In this document: positions 25,501 to 38,035 of the stretch, in pieces
Numbering within the stretch: the stretch's first letter is position 1
How the letters are laid out: every line of letters begins with the position of its first letter
Assembly: GCF_000003815.2 (NCBI RefSeq)
Contig: NC_049987.1
Coordinates: 17,156,939 to 17,220,938 of the forward strand
DNA: 64,000 nucleotides
Direction of reading: 5' to 3'
Origin: Branchiostoma floridae
Taxonomy: Eukaryota > Chordata > Leptocardii > Amphioxiformes > Branchiostomatidae
Position numbers and translations under genes: made by a program
The notes under the pieces: generated by a model
Databases searched by the model: none
The model's input: the letters and a program-made list of their open reading frames with translations, nothing else
What the model was told of the DNA's origin: nothing

Positions 25501-28054
25501 TATGGCAAAAACAGATCTGACAGAGAATGCCCCAATGTTTCAAATCCAAGATCTAACCGCCAGTCTGTTGAATGTAAAGAAAGAAATGTATAGGTTTTCA
25601 AGCCTTGTGGTCTCCATCTGGGCGCTACTTCATAACATACAAATGACCACAATCTGGGATACCATTCAGGAACTACGCAATCGCGGATTCGTCAATGATG
25701 AGAACGCGCATCACTTGATGGTGATGGTCAGCATCTCAGCAGAACTGAGGCTGCGCACATACATGAACAATCATGGCCAAGTGGAAAACATGTCAGCCTT
25801 ATCATCAATGACCACAGATACTGACATGGGGGAGAAATTGAAGAAAGTGTTTTACTTCTCAAATAGAAAGCAACTTATGAGATACTATTACACGGCAAGG
25901 CCGCTAAAGCACTTTATTTCACACCTGTCCGAAAAGAAGCCAAAGGAAGGATCGCCAACTTTCTTTGACAATTCTTCAGAACTAAAAGCAGAAGTGTACG
26001 AAAGTTTGTGTGATTACAAAAGTTCTAGGAGGTGTCAAGAAGCAATCTATAGGACTAATCTATCAAAATATGGCGAAGACACAGCACATTTTGACATTGC
26101 GCAATCACTTGCTAACCTGGGTAACTCCTGGATGAAACTTGCTGATTACAGCAAGGCTGTCGGTTATCATGAACAGTCACTACAGATGTTCCGGGATATC
26201 CATGGTGAGAATACTGTACATTATCACATTGCTTCCTCACTTGATAGCTTGGGTAGAGCGTGGGGTGACCTTGGTGATTACAAGAAGGCCGTCAGCTATC
26301 ATAAAGAGTCACTACAAATGATGCGGAGTATCTATAGTGTGAACACCGCAAATCAGGACATGGCGAACTCACTGAACAACATGGGTACCGCCTGGATCAA
26401 CCTTGGTGACTACAAAAATGCACTTAGCTGTTTTGAACAGTCATTGCAGACGGAGCGCAGGATCTATGGTGAGAACATTTCTCACCCTGGCATTGCCTCC
26501 ATACTTAATAATTTGGGTATCGCCTGGAAAGGCCTTGGCGTTCAGAAAAAAGCAATTAGTTATTATGAGGAGTCCCTCCGGATGAAGCGGAGTATCTATG
26601 GTGAGAATACTGCATACCCGGATATTCTCACCTCACTACACAACTTGGGCGCCGCCTGGAGCAGTCTTGACGATCACAGAAAAGCAATCAATTACTATGA
26701 ACAGTCACTACAGATGGCGCGGATTATCTATGGCGAGGAAAATGCGCATCCTTGTATAGCAACCTCACTGAACAGCTTGGGGATCGCCTGGTGTCACCTT
26801 TCTCATTACAGGAATGCCATCAGCTATCATGAACAGTCTCTACAGATGTTGAGGAGTATCTATGGTGAAGACACTGCACATCCTGACATTGCCGAATCAC
26901 TTAACAACTTGGGTGCCAACTGGGGATACTTAGGTGATCAGAGAAAGGCAGTCAGCTATTATGAACAGTCGCTACAGATGATGCGGATTATCTATGGTGA
27001 GGACACTGCACGTTCTGACATCGCCTTTTTACTTAACAACTTGGGTAATGCCTGGAGTAACCTGGGTGATTCCAGAAAGGCAATGAGCTATTACGAACAG
27101 TCACTACAGATGAGGCGTAGTATCCATGGTGATGACACTGCACATCCTGACATTGCCGACTCACTTAATAGCTTGGGTATAGCGTGGGGTCGCCTTGGTG
27201 ATCATAGAAAGGCTGTTAACTATTATGAACAGTCACTAAAGATGAAGCAGACTATCTACGGCGAGGACACCGCACATCCAGACATTGCTAGCACACTTAA
27301 CAACTTGGGTAGCGCCTTGAGATACCTCGGTGATTACAGAAAGGCCATGAACAATTTTGAAAAGTCATTACAAATGGGGAGAATTATTCATGGCGAGGAC
27401 ACTGCACATTCCTACATTGCAGACTTACTTGGTAACTTGGGCGTTGTCTGGAGTGACCTTGGTGATCACAGAAAGGCAATTAACTACTATGAACAGTCGC
27501 TAAAGATGAGACAGAGTATCTATGGTGAGGACACTGTGCACCCTGATATCGCTGACTCACTTAGCAACATAGGCAGTACGTGGAGTGACCTTGGTGACTA
27601 TGGAAAGGCCGTTAACTATTATGAACAGTCACTACAGATGATGCAGAATATATACGGCGAGGACACTGCGCATCCTGACATTGCGGATTCACTTCACAAC
27701 TTAGGTACTGCTTGGGGATTCCTTGGTTATCACAGAAAGGCCATTAAATACTATGAAAAGTCGCTACAGATGAGGTGGATTATGCATGGCGAGAACATGG
27801 CTCATCCTCATATTGCAAACGCACTTAACAACTTGGGTAACGCCTGGAGTGACCTTGGTGATCACAGAAAGGCCATCAGCTACTATGAACAGTCACTACA
27901 GATGAGGAGTAGCCTCCTTGGTGAGGACACTGCCCACCCTGACATTGTCGACTTATTTCACAATCTTTGTATTGCATGGAGAGGCCTGGGTGATAACAAA
28001 AAAGCCATGGTCTACCTTTTTCTCAAGGAAAAAATGAAACAGAAGCTGGGATGA
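22540..28054 (+). CDS. Nucleotidyltransferase (GlnD/DUF294-like) fused to 15 TPR-like repeats
   Basis: Four exons join in frame to 1486 residues: 22540-23223, 23411-23529, 24036-24142 and 24504-28054. The N-terminal part has three diverged copies of a roughly 60-residue helical module ([65 protein letters not shown]). Around residues 464-485 lies a nucleotidyltransferase signature, [20 protein letters not shown], with the GS pair and the D-x-E carboxylates expected for metal binding. A helical region follows, resembling the domain after the NTase in GlnD/DUF294 proteins. Residues from about 826 to the end are 15 repeats of 44 residues with the pattern [21 protein letters not shown]. Exon 1's donor (ATG|GTGAAA) is the weakest junction. 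Substrate and partner are unknown; I infer a sensor or scaffold that nucleotidylates something bound by the TPR face. Confidence 0.88.
26069..28048 (+). repeat. Coding tandem array, 15 units of 132 bp
   Basis: Fifteen consecutive units of exactly 132 bp (44 codons) encode kinesin-light-chain/nephrocystin-like TPRs. Central units are nearly consensus, while the first three and the last (ending [11 protein letters not shown]) diverge. There are no introns in the array. Confidence 0.95.
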
Positions 28055-28832
28055 GTAATTAGGACCAAAATGCCTACCACATTTGCTCGCTTACTATTGG
28101 GTTACCTCTTGTAGCTTAAGGTTCTTTTTTGCAAATAGATGGTTTGACTACAGATTAGTTACAATACTGAAAGAAGTCGCAATATTGTCTTTAGACAACA
28201 TCACTTTATTCACACAGCCTTCTAAAATGGAATAGATATGAAATTACATGTTATATTGCATTGAAAATACTAATTTTTAAAACTTTTTTACTAAGAATTT
28301 GATACAATCCATGTTTTGACAATAAGTTCAACAAAACATTTGTACTTTGTAAAATTCATTCCCACAATACAGGTATATCATTAATAGTAAAGACCACTGA
28401 CATTTTGTTAGGAAGAAACAAAATCTATTGTGCTAGTATTTGCTACTCAATTGTTAATATTTTTTACTTGTAAATATTAGTCACTGACTTGTAAAGACTG
28501 GTTACCCACTTGTAAATATCATAGATTACTCCACAAATAAGAGTATTGCTACTATTAACAAGCTGTTAGTGTATATAAAGTAGGGGTCTCCGGCCCAATG
28601 GCAAGGGTAACAAACAGCTTCCTGTACATAATATTGTTCAACAATATAACATTTTAATGTGCAATATTTTGAATCATTCACATTCACTTTCTCACTATTT
28701 CATCTTAAGAGTAACCAGCATTTACATTTGAGGTTATCGGCCCAAGAACAGCACTTTTAAATGTACTTACTGTATAAAAGTTAAAATATATTGGACATAA
28801 AACATTCATCAAAATTTCATTTGTATCAATGT
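28055..28832. other. Convergent 3' region between the NTase-TPR gene and RMI1
   Basis: AT-rich sequence between two convergent stop codons. A TTTATT at 28205-28210 reads as AATAAA on the minus strand and could be the RMI1 polyadenylation signal, which would place its 3' end close to the other gene. No additional coding is seen. Confidence 0.45.
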
Positions 28833-31800
28833 TCAGTGTAGTGAGTTTCTCTCTACCCGTTCTTCAAGCTGCCTCACAACACTGGGGGTAATGTCCGCAA
28901 GGGCGATGACCTTAGGTTTCACCAGGGTGGGGCTAAACTCCACCTCCATCAGACAGGAGAGGTCAATCAGCTTCCTCTGGCAGCCTTCAAGGCCCTACAG
29001 GCATAGATGGAGGGTTAATGACTAAAGAGGGACTACGGGGTTTCGAAATACCCAGTTGTACTGCGCAATCATATTGTGTTTGCCACCACTTAGTTTACAG
29101 GGATAAACAAGTCCATTAGCCCGATTGTCCCAGACAAGTAAAAGTGCTGTTCGGGCAAGTAGAAGTGCTTCCCCACTTGCCCGACGGGCAAGTAAGAATT
29201 TTCAGATGTGACCCACTCAAATCACCACTGAGTGTGACAGCACATGGGGCTGAATGCCTGCCTATATTGACCATGTCATTTTTAAGCCAGTAGAAACATC
29301 GATTTTGGATGATAGGGCCACATCAAAACTAAAAAAAAACTGAAAGTGAAAATACATAGAAAAATGTAATTTAAATTTCGGGCAAGTGAAAATTTGGTTC
29401 GGACAAGTAAATTTTTTATGTACTTGCCTGATAGGACAAGTGAGTTTTTGAAAACTTGTCTAACCCTGGTTTAATGCTCAGGTTGCGCAGCACACTACAT
29501 TGTCCTAGGGTGGAGATAGCGAGTGTTGTGAGAGTGGCCTACTGCATGCCATGTGCACCAAGAATCAACATTAATGTTGCGATCACATCATAGCAGAATG
29601 CATGATTTTGCCCAAACTTTTGGCAAGTTTTTTCCCGTGTGTTTAAATTTTCTTACCATAACACTATCTTTAAACCCATGTCAACTATGATAGTGAAGAA
29701 ATGAAAAACCTAGAATTATTAGAATTCAGTTAAAGGGCCATAGACCTGTGGCAACCTGAAATGTCAATGGCTATAAAACAAAAAGGTATTTCGAACCCTG
29801 GACTATGATATCATGCTTTTCTTGGTGCTGAATGACATTCATACTGATTTCTCACCTGTCCTTGGTGCTGAATCATACACTGATTTTGTCCTCGGTGCTG
29901 AATGACATTCACATATTTTCCATCTCTATCCTTGGTGCTGAATGACATTCACACTGATTTTTTTATGTCTGTCCTTGGTGCTGAATGACATTCATACTGA
30001 TTTTTTAGTCTGTCCTTGGTGCTGAATGACATTCACACTGATTTTTAATGTCTGTCCTTGGTGCTGAATGACATTCAAACTGATTTTTTAGTCTGTCCTT
30101 GGTGCTGAATGACATTCAAACTGATTTTTTATGTCTGTCCTTGGTGCTGAATGACATTCACACTGATTTTTAATGTCTGTCCTTGGTGCTGAATGACATT
30201 CACACTGATTTTTAATGTCTGTCCTTGGTGCTGAATGACATTCACACTGATTTTTAATGTCTGTCCTTGGTGCTGAATGACATTGATGCTGATTTTTAAT
30301 GTCTGTCCTTGGTGCTGAATGACATTAACACTGATTTTTCATCTGTCCTTGGTGCTGAATGACATTAACACTGATTTTCATCTGTCCTTGGTGCTGAATG
30401 ACATTCACACTGATTTTTAATGTCTGTCCTTGGTGCTGAATGACATTGATGCTGATTTTTAATGTCTGTCCTTGGTGCTGAATGACATTAACACTGATTT
30501 TTCATCTGTCCTTGGTGCTGAATGACATTCACACTGATTTTCATCTGTCCTTGGTGCTGAATGACATTAACACTGATTTTCATCTGTCCTTGGTGCTGAA
30601 TGACATTAACACTGATTTTCATCTGTCCTTGGTGCTGAATGACATTAACACTGATTTTTCATCTGTCCTTGGTGCTGAATGACATTCACACTGATTTTCA
30701 TCTGTCCTTGGTGCTGAATGACATTAACACTGATTTTCATCTGTCCTTGGTGCTGAATGACATTAACACTGATTTTCATCTGTCCTTGGTGCTGAATGAC
30801 ATTCACACTGATTTTTAATGTCTGTCCTTGGTGCTGAATGACATTGATACTGATATTGCATGTCTGTCCTTGGCGCTGAATGACATTCACACTGGCTTGA
30901 AAGCTCATCTGTGTTGGTATAATCCAATTTGAAGTTTTTAACTGTCATTCAACACAAAATGCGAGGTGAGAAAATTTTGTATTGAATGACAGTTAAAAAG
31001 TTTTAAAAAAGACATTCACACTGATTTTTCATGTCTGTCCCTGGTGCTGAACGGCAATCGCAGTTTTCTATCTCTGTCCTTGGTGCTGGATGGCACACAC
31101 ACTGACTTTTCAACAGAAAGTACTTAACAAACCAACTGCAAATCAATAGTGAGTAGATCTTAAATCACAAAGATTTTATTCTCCTTAGAAACAAATGTTA
31201 TTGGTACACACTTTCAACCAGAGACAGTAAAAAGTACCTCTTTGATCCTCTTCTTGATGGCTGGGTCAGTTTTGGCTCGTACAGCTAAGTTCTGGAATCA
31301 CAAAACAGAAAAGTTGATCAGATCAAGTAATTGCCATTTTGACAATGGTTTTTATGTTAGCATGGTATTGTACATTTTCCAACTATGAACAACTCCAAAT
31401 TAATGGCTTTTCTTTCAGTTTCTTACATAACAAGTTTCCACTATTCTAATTGGGTAAAATGGGAAAAAGAAGAGACCAAGTAGAATAGAAAACTGCAAAT
31501 TCATAGGGATTTAACTTCATGGTAGGTGGGGAAATGACACATTCACAGTCTAACTGCAAGACAGAGTACATGTGAACAACAATAAAAGTACTGTGAATAT
31601 TTCAAGGTTTACAGTAACAAAATGCATGGATATGAATCATACCTTTAGTTCTGATACTGTGAACCCAATCAGCTTGGCCAGAACCTTATGGCCAAAAAAA
31701 ATCCTGTGTTAAACACCATATCCAGGATCGAACTGCACACTCAAACTGTTATCACCTTTTAAACAACTTTTTGCACAAGGCCTGGGTAACATGGAAAAAT

Positions 31801-34800
31801 AATTTTACAAGACAGTTTGCAGAACAAGAAGAGAGTGAAAGAAACAATTTGATCATCACTGTCAGACTTAGTTTGAGTCATCTTGACTGTAAACATCACT
31901 TCTCTACCAAACATACATGTACAAATGACAAAACATTTGAAGTACTCCAAAATTGTCATGGTACCTCATCTCCCAAGTCCATCTCCACACAGGCTGAGCC
32001 ATCATTTATCATGGCTGAAATCTTCCACACGTCCGTCTTCTCCAGCTTGGACGTCAGGGTAAGGATGAAGGCCTGGAATGGTACAAAACAAGTAAATAGG
32101 ATGGGGCCCGAGTTTGAGGAGAGCCAACCTCAAGCGAGTCAAAGATCACTCCACACTTCTCGAAACGAGTAAGGGTTCATCTTGGTCGTGAACAGACGAA
32201 ACCATACAGTCTGGTCTTATACAGTTTGTAAGTACTGTTAAAAACCCCACAAACTTGTGTGTTACACCTAAAGGTAAGGTACGATTTATAGGATATGCGA
32301 AACAAAGCTGTATATGATAGTATGGACAAACTACTCACCTTAACTGTGACAACAGTCCTGTTGCTGACAGGTGAAGCAGATAGCACCTTGGACAGGTAAG
32401 TAAAGGGTGGGGTGTCGAAGTCAACACCTGAGGAAGAAACGGCACACCTGTTAGGCGCACATTAAAATTTGAAGACTTAAGACAAACTGCAAGTTATGAT
32501 ATCATGCAAAAATATTAATTTAATTTTGTGAGATCTTCAATCCAAAAGATAAGATCTTTCTCATTGGTTACGTCCTCTCTTTCAAAGTATTACGAATATG
32601 TGCAGGTTGTTATTTCACCTGTGTCAAGCCTTCTCTTCTTCATCTCTGGTGGCTGTTCACGGCTGAACGGTGCTACAGTCTGCACAAGCTTTTGTGTGGA
32701 CAAGCCCCCTCTAGCACCTGAGAGAGAAACTGCAGCATCACCACTGTCCTGCAAATTTGCAGCTTGCTGGATGTTTGGCTCTCTCTTCACCTTGACCTCA
32801 CTGTCGCTTTTCTGCTGGACTGTAGGAGGTCTCAAACTTGACTTTGCAGTTGGTAGAGACCTTTCCACTAACTGAACTGATGGTTTGTTACCTGCTAACT
32901 GAACTGATGGTTTGCTTTCAAAGGGATCTCTCCTTGTTGCTGTTAAAGCTCTGTTGGTCTCCACCTTTTTTACATCTTTACTCGTCCCTTCCTGAAACAT
33001 AGGCTGGCCTCCCTCCTCATCAAATGTATCATCCCATATGTCATTGTCCATAGAGCTCATATTGCCTGCCATCCCCTCCATCAGTAATGGATCATCCCAG
33101 TCAGGTTCATCATCAATTTGGAACACGTCGGACCGGTTCAATCTACCAGAGGAGGGATTCTTTTGTTTCACTGCTCTTGAATTATTGTCACATCCTTCTC
33201 TTCTTTCCTCACACTGTTCCACCCCTTCAATATCAAATGGTTCATCCCATTCTGGTTCATATTTGACTTCTCTACCTCCCTGTTGGTTGTGACCACTTCT
33301 TGCAGCAGGGGGGTTACGGGTAGAAAAATTGTCATTGCCCCTCTGCATCACCCCTCTCTCAACAGGCTTGGTTTGTTCTGTTTTCACAGACTTGGGGAAA
33401 CTTGTTGGATTTCTTTGTTGGTGAGGGAAAGTATTCGTATTCTGTCTTTGCTGTATTACTGGTGGATTCTGTGTTGTTACCGTTCTTGGTGGCTCTGCTT
33501 GTTGCATTTCCTGATTTTCCAACATGTCAAGCTCTCCAAGGTCCATATTGTCCAAGAAGTCATCATCTTCAAAATCATCTGGAAAAAAAAAATCAAATTC
33601 AATGTTTTTTTTTTTTCTTTCTCTGTAATCATTACCTTTTAGTTACTCTGTAATCATTGACTGCTATGAGGCAAAGATGATAATGTCATTAATGATGATG
33701 AATCATTACCTTTTGTCTGAAAGGATACAAATATATTGCTCACCCTAGCAAGACTGCTACTGTATGCCAGTAGAAATGATATTACATTTTGAAATGGAAA
33801 GTGGAAACTACAAGAAGCCATGTGCAACACAGATTTTATGTAGGTTGCACTTTTGCACTGTGCAACCGTAGCTTTCAGTGTAAATCTACTTTAAGCCTGT
33901 TTCATGCATAAATTGCACAAAACTGACCTGAGAAAGTCATTGGTGGCTGTGGAGTCTTCTTGTTGGGCTTCACTCCTGCATTAGTGCCTTGTCCAAAACC
34001 TGCATTTCCTGAAACATATTTCTCATACATTATAATGTAGTAGCATTGTACCCATGCACCAAGAAGCAGTTACTCAACAAACTGGATATGATTTTGGAAG
34101 CAGTCAGATGCTTCATGTTTCAAAGATGCACTTTTAAAAATTTGTAAAATGATTATGTAACTTTTACAAAGTTTTCCATACAATGTATATTCCTGCTACA
34201 ATTTTCAATAAGTGATCAAGATAAAAAATAACATTTCTTTTATGCCAAGTCTCTTCTCCCTTACCTTAATTTCTATTTTTTCAATGCCTGCTAATAGTAT
34301 GTATTTGCTAAAATGTGTCTAAATCTAATGCTGTAGATTCTGTTTGAAAAATACAAAATATGAAACATAAACCAAGTACTGTAAATGCAGAAACTTTCGC
34401 AGTGGATTAATGTTCGCGGTTTTCGTGGTGGCCGCTTCACCGCAAACATTTTTCCATGGCAGTAAGAGACTACAGTACATGGTGCTACCGCAAAATTAAA
34501 ACCACTGCGAAAAGTCCATTTTCCCGCTACCGCGAAATCAAATCCCCGCGAACTTAAATGCATTTACTGTACCTTGCCATCCAGGCTGCCTGCCTGGGTT
34601 GTTTTGCCGTTGTCTGGTACTTGCTGCATTTCTGGCATTGTTGGCAGTTGACTGTCTGTATTCCTGTTGTATCTGTTGCTGTTGTTCCACTAGAGTTGGG
34701 TCTGCTGTACCTTGTTCAGAACTAAAGCAATATGAAGATACAATCTGTAAACCACTTTCTGTACTCAAACAAATACATGTAACATACAGCATAAAGCTTA

Positions 34801-37381
34801 TCTTTAATCTGCATTAGAACTGTGATTTCCTGTCTTTCAAGCACTGTTTTCTCATTCACACATTTTTGTAGTGAAGATTGTTATGCATTGCTTTTTTGTT
34901 CAGAACTTACACGGCCTTGAGCAAGACATTCTCCATCCTGTTCTCCTCGGCTAGTTCCTCCACTTCTCCTCCCAAGACTTTCACATTCCCTCCATCCAAC
35001 AGCAAGACTCCCAGTCTGCACTGCACTGAACCAGAAACTAATATCTGGTATTTAAAAAGAAGAAGAAAAAACACTTTAAAACAAAATTTGGAAAACAAAA
35101 ACAACAACACACAACTAATGTAACATTTTATAAAATACAAGTACAATATACATCCACATTGGGGTCTGCAGGTGTCCTAAAGATCAGCTTACTACCTGAA
35201 GTATGATGAACTTTTAATTTGTAATGGCTGTTGATTGGCTGATTTTTTAACTTGATCGTGTGAGATGCATTCTGATTCGCTAATACTCTATGCCATATAA
35301 TATATGCCCATTTGTTGATTGGCTAATGGGCTGGTTCTGGCTAGGTTCTATGCAAATGTCAGAGCACTGATTGGCTGGTGCTGACCTTTGTCCCTGGTGC
35401 CATGTCCACTGCCAGGTCCCTGATTGGCTGATACTCCATGCCCTGCAGGCCCTGCTGTCCATCAGTGAGCTGCATCATCAGCATACGGGTCGGCTTCTGC
35501 TCCCATGGCTGGAAACAACAACATGGACAATCATGGAATTAACAGCGAAGTATGTGGCAGGGAGTAGAACTTACAGAAACAACAGCAATTTGCCAAATAA
35601 TTTACTAATCACAAAAAAGCATTGAACCAGCAAAGAACAACTGAAGTGGATTGATGATATTTCTTCAAGCTTTGGTGAGCCCCTGGACAGAGCCGCATGG
35701 AAGTAGCCGCAACTGCTGCCTTCCCGTGTCAGGGACGCCATCAAGAGTATAATGAAATACTACTACTTGAACTAAAATCTCTACCACGCTGAGTCGGATA
35801 GTCAGAATACGAATCAACCATATCTTGGGATTAATCAAATCAAATATACAGAAAGGTAGAATAATACTATCTTTTAGCAGAATACATTCGAGGCTCTTCT
35901 ATTCTATCCTGTCACCTTCTGAGTTGCTTGTGTCTCGGCAGTTACAGCATCGTTAGCGTTCTCCCTCCCTCTCAACTTCTGTAACTGTGTGTAGGCTGGA
36001 ACACTCACGTCTATCATGGAGTTAATCTGGCAGGGGGGGGGGGGGGGAGGGGGAAATAATTGAAAAAAAAAAAGACTAATCAACAAAACCAGAAACTTAA
36101 TACACTATATATAGTATCATGGCAATCTACTTGAAAATGTATATCTATATGTTGTTTGTTTGATTATCAAATGACAACTTGATGCCTGTCTTGTTACTAG
36201 TACCCCATCCAATTGCATAGACACAGTGGGGTCTAGATGCTATAGAAAAGAATTCCATTCTCAACACAGAATAAATTAGAATGTCAGGAAAAACCAAAGA
36301 ACAAATCTTACTTCTTCTCTTAAGCATTTGAATCTGAAAGTTTATACACACATTGTAACTGCAAACTCTTAAACAGGGAATACAACAAAGTTTTAAAGAA
36401 TTTTGTTCTGACATCTAAATGATAAGACTAATACTATGCTGTGTACTACAACTTCATAGCCTACACAAGGTATTGTTTACCCACAGTCCAGACATTGGTG
36501 TACAACTCTGATTTAGTGAGCTCTAATTTAGAGTACATAATGCATTATTGAAATCTAAAACACAGAGTGTCTTGAGCCTTGCTGTTGTGTGGCCTAACTT
36601 ACTTGTAGAGCAAATTTTCCATTCAGGACAGTTTTCTGTTCCTCAGCAATGCCTTGTGGGAGGCAGCCGGGGGCAACGACCTGTAGGTCAGCCTGGAGCC
36701 ACTGCTCATATACCATCCTGTTCAGCTGGGCTAGGGGAAGGTGGGATCCCTGGAAAATCATAACAAAAGTAATTCATAAGACACGGAAAGTCTTTTTCTA
36801 TCATCTTATATCAAGGACAAGAGACATTTTGCATTATGTTGCGCATAATTTGGAACAGCAAACAAGTTGCATGAAAATAACCATTAAAAATATACATGAA
36901 ACTGTTGAAGTACAAATTGAAACTCATTGGTACCAACTGCTGTCATGCTACTTGTACTTGCCTTCAAAGCTGGTATGCTGGGCGCAAAGAAATTACACTG
37001 GTGATACAAATACAGAAGCTTGTGTATTATGTCGAAGGGCAGTTATAGTTAACTGGCTCCTTGACTGTCCACATAGTAGCACACCAAAAAACACATCACT
37101 TATACTACTACTTGTTCACACCAAGACCAAGTTACACTACTTCAGTTCAAGGAGGTTTTCTTTAACCTCCTTGTTCAGTTCCAACCAATATCAGTTCTTC
37201 ATGTAACTTACATTGTAACATACAAACTTCAGATACTGTACTGGCAAGCCATTAGGTGTTTTACTGTTCAGAGTACCTGGTTTTCCTGGTGCAGCCAGTC
37301 CAGACAGGCCTCCAGCCACTCCTGACTGACCGCTACATGTTGGGACTGCAGCCAGTTGTTGACCTGTCCAACCTCGTGCAT
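28833..37381 (-). CDS. RMI1: RecQ-mediated genome instability protein 1
   Basis: Thirteen exons sum to 2265 nt (754 aa): 37381-37277, 36749-36603, 36026-35916, 35508-35386, 35044-34911, 34721-34573, 34008-33928, 33578-32619, 32427-32339, 32072-31965, 31684-31643, 31291-31238 and 28994-28833. The N-terminal helices and OB fold are clear from [20 protein letters not shown] and [19 protein letters not shown]; in known RMI1 this part binds topoisomerase III-alpha. The C-terminal OB fold is clear from [24 protein letters not shown] and [18 protein letters not shown]; it is known to bind RMI2. Between them lies a long, poorly conserved linker encoded mainly by the 960-nt exon, with three acidic tryptophan motifs. 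It acts in the nuclear BLM-TOP3A-RMI dissolvasome. It is longer than human RMI1 (625 aa), mostly in the linker. It starts head-to-head with GPN2. Confidence 0.97.
29098..29468. mobile_element. Non-autonomous DNA transposon with CAGGG ends in the last RMI1 intron
   Basis: The ends CAGGGATAAACAAGT and ACTTGTCTAACCCTG are imperfect inverted repeats. Flanking GTTTA at 29093-29097 and 29469-29473 looks like a target-site duplication. The interior repeats CGGGCAAGT/ACTTGCCCG blocks. A hAT-like origin is possible from the CAGGG ends, but the duplication is not the usual 8 bp. Confidence 0.7.
29815..30900. repeat. Minisatellite, unit about 38-43 bp, in the last RMI1 intron
   Basis: Roughly 25 copies of a unit containing TCCTTGGTGCTGAATGACAT and then CACTGATTTTT. 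Unit lengths vary through the spacer (TTTTTAATGTCTG or TTTTCATCTG). Variants CATTCACAC, CATTAACAC and CATTGATGC alternate in blocks. Two degenerate units follow at 31035-31110 beyond a hairpin. Confidence 0.95.
30932..31001. repeat. Hairpin at the edge of the minisatellite
   Basis: Arms of about 29 bases (TTTTTAACTGTCATTCAACA versus TTGAATGACAGTTAAAAA) pair around a 12-base loop. The arm contains GAATGACA, also found in the minisatellite unit. Confidence 0.85.
34377..34571. mobile_element. MITE with TACTGTAAATGCA ends, copy 2, at an RMI1 splice donor
   Basis: The ends TACTGTAAATGCA and TGCATTTACTGTA are inverted repeats, and the interior matches 12178-12390. On the minus strand its first base is the T of the GT donor after the RMI1 exon ending at 34573, so the intron begins GTACAGTAAATG with all but the G supplied by the element. 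Confidence 0.85.
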
Positions 37382-38023
37382 CTAATGATTAAGTGTACAT
37401 ATTACACAACCATTTGATGAAAATGTTCATCTGGAAACAATGCGGTTATTGACAGAAACATATTGTCAATAGTGCCTGTCAAAGCCTTATTGACAGGAAG
37501 CCTAGGAATACATTTGAATCAGTAAACATCTAGAAAAAATGTATAATTGTAATTCATAGACAGGGGTAGAGTGGTTCAAAACTTCAATCCCCGCCTCCCA
37601 TTCCCAGGAAACCCAGTTGTTTCTCGGAAAATTATCAATTTTAAGGAACAACCTGTCAATTGTGGCCAAAACAACCTGTATGGCCAGAAATATCCTCTTC
37701 GCAGTATTCTTCTTTCAAGTTCCAGTTTTTTTTATTACTATTTTTAATTATTGGTTCATAACTGTAAACTCAATGATACTGTAAACTCGTAATTTTTGCT
37801 GCACTTCGAGATAGAGGTGCTCACGTCGCGAATCGCCCCCCTCCCCAAAAGTTCTCACTTCAACAAAACGACACAGATTATGACATCAATACATGGAATT
37901 AACGACATATAAACCTGAAATATATAAAAGATGTACAGAAGACCTACTTTGAAGCGCTGATACGGCCAGCCTACTGATAAATGTCGTCTGATTCAAGCTG
38001 ACCTAAAATTGTACCTTTGAACC

Positions 38024-38035
38024 TTCGCGCGGGAA
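38024..38035. promoter_or_regulatory. E2F-like site between RMI1 and GPN2
   Basis: TTCGCGCGGGAA matches the E2F core (TTSSCGC) on both strands. It is 640 bases upstream of the RMI1 start codon. S-phase control of a DNA-repair gene would fit, but the assignment is by motif only. Confidence 0.45.

Noticed and set aside
29815-30900. CRISPR-like appearance of regular repeats
   Set aside because: Units are contiguous and the spacers are not unique; this is a eukaryotic intronic minisatellite.
30482-30948. Frames through the minisatellite encoding a repeating peptide
   Set aside because: They follow from unit length divisible by three in part of the array and lie in an intron of RMI1.
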